Part shown: positions 1-5,128 of the stretch, one piece after another | Numbering within the stretch: position 1 is the first letter of the stretch | How the letters are laid out: every line of letters starts with the position of its first letter | Source: CAJQQY01 sp964352225 | GTDB lineage: Bacteria > Bacteroidota > Bacteroidia > Chitinophagales > Saprospiraceae | NCBI GenBank assembly: GCA_964352225.1 | Contig: CAYGRM010000356.1 | Location: 1 to 7,005 of the forward strand | Length of the DNA stretch: 7,005 nucleotides | Direction of reading: 5' to 3' | The notes under the pieces: model-generated | The model's input: the letters and a program-made list of their open reading frames with translations, nothing else | Databases searched by the model: none | Told to the model about the DNA's origin: nothing | Made by a program: the position numbers and the translations under genes

Positions 1-736
1 GGTATGAGGCATGATCTACACTTTTATCATCATTGATGATAACTGATTGCAAGAGCATATACCTTACCCAATAACCTTTTAATTCGGGAACTGAGAATCG
101 ATCTTTGTTGAATAAGAAATAAGCTAGTTTGTGGGTTTCATATTTCCAATTAATTTCATTTTCTATAAAGCGATAAAAATCAATACTTAAAGACATTCCA
201 TTTTGTAAAAATTGTAATTGGTTTTTTCTTTCCATATCCAAGATGTTAAAATAATCCGCTATGGAATACTTGGTTGCCATGCGTTTTACATTTGAATTGA
301 CTGATGTTTTTAATCCACCCATCTCGTAGGTTTCCTTTTTACTTTGATTCCAATTGTAGCTGCGAGAAAAAGTATTGTAAAAACTATTATCGTGGATATT
401 TTTTCCTTTTAGAATTAAACTTGATTCGGGGGAGTTATTGTCATATTCAAATTCTATTCTTTTAGTTTTTGGAGAAACAAAAAGATGGAGCACCTTTTCA
501 TCTACTTTAATCTTGATAATCTGTGAATGAGTAACAGGAAGTAAAACCGAAAATTCATTTTGCTCATTGATCCGAGCACGATAGATTTTATCTTCTTGTA
601 AAAGTTCGTGGTCATGTAAAATAAAATCTACTACTTCAGATCGATGATTTTTAATTTTTCCTAAAAATGTTACTTCTGAAGCATTTGCAGAAATGGAAAG
701 CAATAGAAAAATTATAAGGGTGGTGATGCATCTCAT
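1..736 (-). CDS. Probable TlpA/DUF4369-type thiol-disulfide oxidoreductase precursor, N-terminal part (C-terminus off the left edge)
   Basis: An open frame runs from an ATG at 736-734 to the left edge, giving 245 complete codons with no stop. Residues 1-19 form a signal peptide: Arg near the start, a Leu/Ile-rich core, and an Ala-Asn-Ala cleavage motif before Ser20-Glu21. There is no lipobox Cys, so a soluble periplasmic product is likely. The mature start (EVTFLGKIKNHRSEVVDF) and the later beta-rich stretch (LFVSPKTKRIEFEYD, then LILKGKNIHDNSFYN) resemble the DUF4369-like N-terminal domain of Bacteroidota TlpA/ResA-family proteins, in which a helical linker and then a thioredoxin domain with a CxxC site follow. 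After residue 115 the visible part is Lys/Asn/Tyr-rich and looks helical. The thioredoxin domain would lie outside the window, so the redox function is inferred from family style only. The gene is co-directional with the T9SS cargo gene but separated from it by a terminator hairpin, and no Shine-Dalgarno is seen. It could instead be a DUF4369-containing protein without a thioredoxin domain. Confidence 0.68.
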   Translation of the reverse strand, partial: MRCITTLIIFLLLSISANASEVTFLGKIKNHRSEVVDFILHDHELLQEDKIYRARINEQNEFSVLLPVTHSQIIKIKVDEKVLHLFVSPKTKRIEFEYDNNSPESSLILKGKNIHDNSFYNTFSRSYNWNQSKKETYEMGGLKTSVNSNVKRMATKYSIADYFNILDMERKNQLQFLQNGMSLSIDFYRFIENEINWKYETHKLAYFLFNKDRFSVPELKGYWVRYMLLQSVIINDDKSVDHASY

Positions 737-759
737 TTTGATATTGTTTAATAAAAACG

Positions 760-797
760 AAAACAGGAATTTGGCAATATTACCAAATTCCTGTTTT
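760..797 (-). terminator. Intrinsic terminator of the T9SS cargo gene, possibly bidirectional
   Basis: A perfect 15-bp inverted repeat (760-774 AAAACAGGAATTTGG, with its complement at 783-797) encloses an 8-nt loop. Read on the minus strand, it begins 36 nt past the stop codon of the T9SS cargo gene and is followed by the T-rich run TTTTCGTTTTTAT, as expected of a Rho-independent terminator. On the plus strand it is followed by seven or more T, so it could stop transcription from that side as well. The stem is AT-rich but long and without mismatch. It ends only 23 bp ahead of the start of the next minus-strand gene, which leaves little room for a separate promoter. Confidence 0.8.
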
Positions 798-832
798 TTT
801 ATGCTATTTTATATAGAAAAAATAATAGGGAA

Positions 833-3538
833 TTATCTTAAAATAGTTACGTCTCCCGAAATTCTCCCTTGATCAAATTCATGTTCGTATTCGCAAGTGT
901 AAACATAAACTCCTTCCTGAACATCTTTCCCTTTGAAAGTTCGATTCCATCCTGCATCGTAGGAAGGGTGACTCGTTTCAAAAAGTAACTCGCCCCAACG
1001 GGAGAATATTTTTAAATTAAATTTGGAAAATGCACAAGGCGAAACAGTATTGAATCTTTCATTCCAACCATTTCCGTCAGGGGAAAAGGCATTTGGAAAA
1101 ACTACAGGGCAATCACATTTTCGATTATCTACCTCGATGGATTCGGTTACAAATCCACATTCATTTGCCCAAGTGATCGCATAAAATCCAGGATCTTGAA
1201 CGGTAATCGTTGGTTCGTCACTTCCTGTATGCCATAAGTAATGGGTGGTATTCGTATTAGTGGCATCAATCAAATAAGCATCACCGATACAAATAACGGT
1301 ATCGTTTCCAATGAATAATGGAACTGGTGGAACATTCTCTCCAATGACAATTTCGTCCGTTGCAGTCCCACAAATATTTTCTAAAGTAACGGTGTAAGTT
1401 CCCGGTTGGGTCACATTAAAGGTGGAGAGATTAGAATTATTTTGCCAAGTATAAGTAGTCAAATCATCATAATAAGCATCCAACAATAATTCATCACCAA
1501 CACAAATTAAAGTATCATTTCCAAGATCAATAATAGGAATTGCGGTGTAAAATATTTCAACTTCATCAGAACTCGTGCAACCTAAAGTAGTTACGGCAAC
1601 GGAGTAAATTCCACCTTGCGAAACATTTAAAGTTGGATTAGTTGAACCATCTTGCCAAAGGTAAGTGCTCGTATTCCCAAGCCCTGCATCCAATAAATAA
1701 TTTTCATTTTCGCAAACTTCCGTATCTGCTCCAAGGCTGAAAACAGGTAATGGATTGATGGTCAAAAAAGCTGTGTCCATAGCAGTACATCCATTATTAC
1801 CAGTTACAGTTACAGCATAGTTCCCAGCTGATGATACAGTAAGCGTAGGTGAATCAGTATTGTTTTGCCATAGATAAGTAGCTGCATCTGGAGTCGTTGC
1901 ATCAAAGGTAAAAGCTTCATTTTCACAAATGGCAGGATCTTCCCCAAGGTCTAAAGCTGGAAGTGGCAAGTGAGTAACCAAAATTGTATCCTTGGCAGGA
2001 CATCCATCTATTTGAATTTCTACCGTATAGGTTCCTGAGTCAATGGCAGTTAAAGTTGAGTTCGTTGATCCATCCGACCAAAGATAAGTAGCATTAAGCG
2101 TGGTCGCATCCAAGATGTTTAATACATCAGGACAGGTCAATAAATCTGGACCAAGATTTACTTCAGGAGCGACTAAGGTTATTTCTTGAGTACTAGTATC
2201 TGACAAACCATCTCCAAATACAATTAATGTAACTTCAAAAGTACCGGTGTCAGTAAAAATATGAATAGGGTCAGTCTCGGTGGAATAATTATCTGTTCCA
2301 GAAGCGGGATCTCCAAAATCCCATTTTAAAGAATCTAATCCTGAGTCTGCTACTTCTAAAGTAAATTGAGTTGGATTACCTGGACATAATCCTTCAAAAG
2401 AGAAATTAGCCAATACAAAATATGACTGAATAAATGAAGGTAAACCAATCCAGGATAATTGCCCACCAAGAAAAGCACCTTCATCGACATAGTCACAACC
2501 CATCCCCAAAATATCAGGTTGATTGATCACCCCCAAGTAGGATGAACTTCTTTTGGAAACATACATTCGGCCATCTGGCCCTAATTGAAGTGCTCCCCAC
2601 CGACCTTCAAAACTATCCAAAGTAATCCTTGAATTATTGATAGCGGCTTCGTTATTACTAGACAAATCATATTGATATAAATAACCGTCATACGTTCTCT
2701 CTGATACATAAAGGATGGGTTCAGAAGGAGCAAACTCAACTCCATAACAACCACTTCCCGTAAAATTGGTAAGAGCAATCGGATTACTTAATTGTCCAGT
2801 AGCATTATCAAAATCAAAAATTTCTACTCTGTTCAAATCATACCAATGAGCTGCAGCGATGCGATCACCTTCAGCTGATGCTTTCAGATAACCAATGGCA
2901 TTAAAGTCATTGGCGCCATCTGTACCGACAAAAGAACCAATGGAAGAGATCACAGGATTGGAATTTACACCGCCAGAAGATACTAACCATGCCAGATAAT
3001 TATTGGTGTTCCAACCATGTCCAATGACCCAAATATCTTGTAAATTTTCATGGAGGACTGCGGTGATTTTTTCACAAGCGGGAGTTACTAATTGTACATT
3101 TTTCAAAGCAGTCACATCGCCTAGCCCTCCATCGAGAGTCATATCGACTTCTGAATATGCGATCCCTCCAGCATTAGCAGTATAGTCAACCGTAAAAATA
3201 TAATAGATATTTAAGGCCCCAGGTTTGGGAACAATCACGGCAGATTGGGTGCTCGACTTATGACCTAATAATCCTTCACCATTTGGCATTTGAGTATGGT
3301 TTTTATTCCATACGTATTTACCATCGGTATAGAAAAGTAATGCCCCATTGTCATCAGCTATGCTGGCACAGCCTTCGTCGGTATTCATCACACCATCAGT
3401 TAAAGGAACTGGTGCACCTGAATTAAAATCAAGTCCTGCATTGTGACCGAAGTACCAAATGTTGGCTTCTTTTTGAGCAGCAAGAGTGGTGGTCAATGCA
3501 ATTAAAATCAAAAGAGGGAAATACTTTAGCATAGCCAT
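833..3538 (-). CDS. T9SS type B sorted surface/secreted protein: beta-propeller-like domain, PKD domain, five Ig-like repeats
   Basis: Complete 901-residue protein. Residues 1-21 are a signal peptide, with likely cleavage before Gln22. Residues 24-370 open with NIWYFGHNAGLDFNSG and contain recurring blade-like segments (LLFYTDGKYVWN near 67, RVEIFDFD near 237, PILYVSERTYDGYLYQYDL near 274, LQLGPDGRMYVSKR near 317), which suggests a beta-propeller. Residues 376-456 are a PKD domain with WDFGD at 406-410 and the HIFTDTGTFEVTL strand at 426-438. Residues 462-808 hold five Ig-like repeats of about 70 residues. Residues 811-901 are the gliding-motility-associated type B C-terminal domain (CHU_C style): FPNAFSPDGNGWNERF at 814-829, LKIFSRWGELLFET at 842-855, and a GDVTILR end. 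In known T9SS systems such a domain directs export across the outer membrane. The role is probably adhesive or structural; no catalytic motif is visible. A second in-frame ATG lies two codons downstream (3532), so the start could be either. An in-frame stop lies about 30 nt upstream of the first ATG. Confidence 0.93.
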   Translation of the reverse strand: MAMLKYFPLLILIALTTTLAAQKEANIWYFGHNAGLDFNSGAPVPLTDGVMNTDEGCASIADDNGALLFYTDGKYVWNKNHTQMPNGEGLLGHKSSTQSAVIVPKPGALNIYYIFTVDYTANAGGIAYSEVDMTLDGGLGDVTALKNVQLVTPACEKITAVLHENLQDIWVIGHGWNTNNYLAWLVSSGGVNSNPVISSIGSFVGTDGANDFNAIGYLKASAEGDRIAAAHWYDLNRVEIFDFDNATGQLSNPIALTNFTGSGCYGVEFAPSEPILYVSERTYDGYLYQYDLSSNNEAAINNSRITLDSFEGRWGALQLGPDGRMYVSKRSSSYLGVINQPDILGMGCDYVDEGAFLGGQLSWIGLPSFIQSYFVLANFSFEGLCPGNPTQFTLEVADSGLDSLKWDFGDPASGTDNYSTETDPIHIFTDTGTFEVTLIVFGDGLSDTSTQEITLVAPEVNLGPDLLTCPDVLNILDATTLNATYLWSDGSTNSTLTAIDSGTYTVEIQIDGCPAKDTILVTHLPLPALDLGEDPAICENEAFTFDATTPDAATYLWQNNTDSPTLTVSSAGNYAVTVTGNNGCTAMDTAFLTINPLPVFSLGADTEVCENENYLLDAGLGNTSTYLWQDGSTNPTLNVSQGGIYSVAVTTLGCTSSDEVEIFYTAIPIIDLGNDTLICVGDELLLDAYYDDLTTYTWQNNSNLSTFNVTQPGTYTVTLENICGTATDEIVIGENVPPVPLFIGNDTVICIGDAYLIDATNTNTTHYLWHTGSDEPTITVQDPGFYAITWANECGFVTESIEVDNRKCDCPVVFPNAFSPDGNGWNERFNTVSPCAFSKFNLKIFSRWGELLFETSHPSYDAGWNRTFKGKDVQEGVYVYTCEYEHEFDQGRISGDVTILR
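1115..2155 (-). repeat. Five tandem Ig-like protein repeats within the T9SS cargo gene
   Basis: The units start at residues 462, 531, 602, 672 and 743, a period of 69-71 residues. Each begins with LG/IG-x-D-x-x-x-C (LGPDLLTC, LGEDPAIC, LGADTEVC, LGNDTLIC, IGNDTVIC). Each then carries a Y-x-W core (YLWSDGS, YLWQNN, YLWQDGS, YTWQNN, YLWHTGS), a G-x-Y strand (GTYTV, GNYAV, GIYSV, GTYTV, GFYAI) and a second Cys. The Cys pairs are 469/513, 538/584, 609/654, 679/723 and 750/794, spaced 44-46 residues apart, so each unit could hold one disulfide after export. The repeats are clear in protein but divergent in DNA, which points to old duplications rather than recent ones. Confidence 0.88.
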
Positions 3539-3816
3539 GTTTAGGTTTTGGTATTTGAAATAATTTCTTTAGCAACGATATATACCTTTTAAGAAAAAGG
3601 ATGAATTAAAGTAAACCCAGTTTGATTGTGTAATCAATTCGATAAATTAAATAGGGGATACTTTAAATCCTTTTCCAATAAAAATAACTATCGGTAGTCA
3701 GAAATTTAAATTAAAAATTGATAAACTGATGAAATGCCCAAATATGACATCATCATTTTTTAATGGGATTAAGAGGCTTTTTCGGAATAAATAATTGATA
3801 GGTCTTTGTTAGGTAA

Positions 3817-3846
3817 GAGGCACGGATTAAGGTTTCGTGCTGCCTC
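3817..3846. other. Bulged inverted repeat (possible RNA hairpin or operator)
   Basis: GAGGCACG at 3817-3824 can pair with CGTGCTGCCTC at 3836-3846: five GAGGC/GCCTC pairs, a three-base bulge, then ACG/CGT, closing an 11-nt loop. It is richer in G+C than its surroundings. Neither side has a T-tract, so it is not a classic terminator. It lies about 280 bp from each flanking gene start. It could be a structured leader, a protein-binding site or chance. Confidence 0.25.
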
Positions 3847-4068
3847 AGAGAGAAAAAAAGTTCAAAATATATTTAATTAAAATTTGTTAATCTCTAGGCA
3901 TGGCAATTATAAGGAAAAAATTTAATATTTGTATGCATTGGGTTTGTATTTTTTTTTGTAAAAAAATGAAACACACCCTAACGAATCTAAAAAAAGGAGG
4001 CATTTTAAATTTTTAACTTTACGTACTTGAAAGCTGTTGGATAAAAATTGGTTTTCAAAAAAATCTCG

Positions 4069-4080
4069 ACAGTAGACTGT
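4069..4080. promoter_or_regulatory. Short inverted repeat just upstream of the channel gene
   Basis: ACAGT-AG-ACTGT is a perfect 5-2-5 inverted repeat ending 25 bp before the channel's start codon, where an operator could act on its promoter or leader. It is short enough to occur by chance, and no second copy was noticed in the window. Confidence 0.15.
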
Positions 4081-4105
4081 AAATGACTAAAATAATAAAC
4101 AGCAA

Positions 4106-4879
4106 ATGAAAAAAAGAATTTTCTATCTCCTCCATGAGAATGAGTCAGTCATCAAATTTATTTATGGTTTAATTGTGATTAACATCATTGCCCTGATCCT
4201 GGAATCTTACCAAGTACTAAGGGAGAATTATGGAACAATATTTCAGGGTTTGGAAATATTTTCTGTGGGGGTATTTACCATTGAGTATTTGTTACGAATA
4301 TGGGTGGCTGATATGAATAAAAAAGTAAAAAGTAGCAGGTGGGATTTTATCAAGTCTCCACTTGGAATAATTGATTTACTTGCCGTCCTCCCATTTTATT
4401 TGCCAATGATATTTACGATTGACTTGAGGGTTGTAAGAATTTTACGGTTATTGAGATTACTTAGAATTTTAAAATTGGGTCGCTTCTCCAAATCTTTAAA
4501 GACGATCAACGAAGTAATGAGAGAAACAAAAACAGATTTAGCGATTACTTTTTTTGTAGCCTTTATTTTATTGGTCTTATCCTCCACCTTGATGTATTAT
4601 GTAGAAGGGGATGTACAACCCGAAAAATTTGCCAGTATTGGTCATTCGTTTTGGTGGTCAGTAGCTACTCTTACCACGGTAGGATATGGAGATGTCTATC
4701 CGATTACCGCCATGGGTAAATTTTTGGGCGCCATTATCGCTTTGATAGGAATTGGTTTTTTAGCACTCCCCACAGGAATCATTAGTTCGGCGTTTGTTGA
4801 CAAAATTCAGAGTAAGAAATCTAATGAAAAAAAGGTAGAGTGTGAGTGTCCGAATTGTGGGACGAAGATTAAAGTTTAA
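4106..4879 (+). CDS. Voltage-gated potassium channel subunit (six-helix Kv/KvAP type)
   Basis: Complete 257-residue inner-membrane protein, expected to act as a tetramer passing K+ in response to membrane voltage. S1 lies near residues 14-36, S2 near 46-67 (Glu60 is a likely counter-charge), S3 near 79-103 (Asp90) and S4 near 106-126. S4 carries a basic residue at every third position: Arg108, 111, 114, 117 and 120, Lys123 and Arg126. S5 is near 145-166. The pore helix leads to the potassium selectivity filter TTVGYGD at 190-196, and S6 is near 204-231 with ALPTGIISSAF, as in KvAP-like channels. The cytoplasmic tail is short, with no cyclic-nucleotide or RCK domain, and ends in CECPNCGTKIKV with Cys246, 248 and 251, like half a zinc ribbon. 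The start is fixed: an in-frame TAA lies 18 nt upstream and the leader is A-rich without a Shine-Dalgarno. The gene is monocistronic, between a divergent and a convergent neighbour. Confidence 0.95.
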   Translation: MKKRIFYLLHENESVIKFIYGLIVINIIALILESYQVLRENYGTIFQGLEIFSVGVFTIEYLLRIWVADMNKKVKSSRWDFIKSPLGIIDLLAVLPFYLPMIFTIDLRVVRILRLLRLLRILKLGRFSKSLKTINEVMRETKTDLAITFFVAFILLVLSSTLMYYVEGDVQPEKFASIGHSFWWSVATLTTVGYGDVYPITAMGKFLGAIIALIGIGFLALPTGIISSAFVDKIQSKKSNEKKVECECPNCGTKIKV

Positions 4880-4920
4880 GCTTGGGTAGGATTTTTATTT
4901 GAGGTAATTCCTAGAAAGCT
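4879..4920 (+). other. Imperfect hairpin at the channel gene's 3' end
   Basis: Beginning at the last base of the stop codon, AGCTT (4879-4883) and TAGGA (4887-4891) pair with TCCTA (4909-4913) and AAGCT (4916-4920). This gives two 5-bp stems separated by a small internal loop (GGG against GA), closing a 17-nt loop. No T-tract follows, so it is at best a weak transcript end or an mRNA 3' stabiliser. No better plus-strand terminator was seen before the convergent gene. Confidence 0.25.
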
Positions 4921-5082
4921 AAATGAATGAATTAAACTAAAAAAACATCATAAAAAAAATGGACCACGCCAGAAATAATAATATTAGTCTTTTACTCAAT
5001 CGGCTGCCTGCTCATTGCGTCCAACATTAGGAATTTAAAAAAATTATATTACGCCTTACAAACTTATTAGAAGTAAATAGTT

Positions 5083-5098
5083 TGGGAAGGGTTTCCCA
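5083..5098 (-). terminator. Weak hairpin downstream of the TonB-dependent receptor gene
   Basis: TGGGAA (5083-5088) and TTCCCA (5093-5098) form a perfect 6-bp stem around a 4-nt loop, 30 nt beyond the receptor's stop codon on the minus strand. The following bases (AACTATTTACTTC) are only modestly T-rich, so intrinsic termination is possible but not well supported. It sits in the convergent gap and could act on either transcript. Confidence 0.3.
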
Positions 5099-5128
5099 TT
5101 AAAGCAAACAGATTATTTTTTATAAAAA

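Larger units (their letters stand above)
3539..4105. other. Divergent intergenic region, no convincing gene
   Basis: This 567-bp AT-rich stretch separates the minus-strand T9SS cargo gene from the plus-strand potassium channel gene, so promoters for both should lie here. I found no exact Bacteroidota -7 element (TAnnTTTG) on either strand. The nearest look-alikes have a three-base spacer: TAAAATTTG near 3877 and TAATATTTG near 3923 on the plus strand, and TATATTTTG (minus) near 3863-3871. The region also holds a 6-bp inverted repeat (3622-3637), a GC-richer bulged hairpin (3817-3846), an ACAGT-AG-ACTGT inverted repeat (4069-4080), a T9/A7 homopolymer pair near 3949-3966, and several tiny open frames with no support as genes. 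A Shine-Dalgarno-like AAAGGAGG at 3993-4000 has no suitable start codon behind it. Confidence 0.6.

Noticed and set aside
2581..2778. Minus-strand 65-codon open frame
   Set aside because: It lies in another frame inside the T9SS cargo gene, whose domains are continuous across it; its translation shows no domain of its own.
3003..3185. Plus-strand 60-codon open frame
   Set aside because: It is antisense to the beta-propeller-like region of the T9SS cargo gene and has no leader or recognisable motif.
3993..4000. AAAGGAGG, a perfect Shine-Dalgarno look-alike
   Set aside because: No ATG, GTG or TTG with a usable frame follows at the proper distance, and the channel start is more than 100 bp away. 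Bacteroidota seldom rely on this motif.
4396..4587. Minus-strand 63-codon open frame
   Set aside because: It is antisense to S3-S5 of the potassium channel; its Lys/Ile richness reflects the complement of membrane-helix codons.
5018..5024. GTCCAAC, matching an integron attC RYYYAAC core
   Set aside because: No matching GTTRRRY core or paired inner sites were found nearby, so a seven-base match is chance.
4959..5030. 23-codon plus-strand frame (MDHARNNNISLLLNRLPAHC...) with a less AT-rich 3' half
   Set aside because: It is short, has no recognised homologue, and sits in a convergent gap. It could be a remnant of something older but nothing supports a gene.
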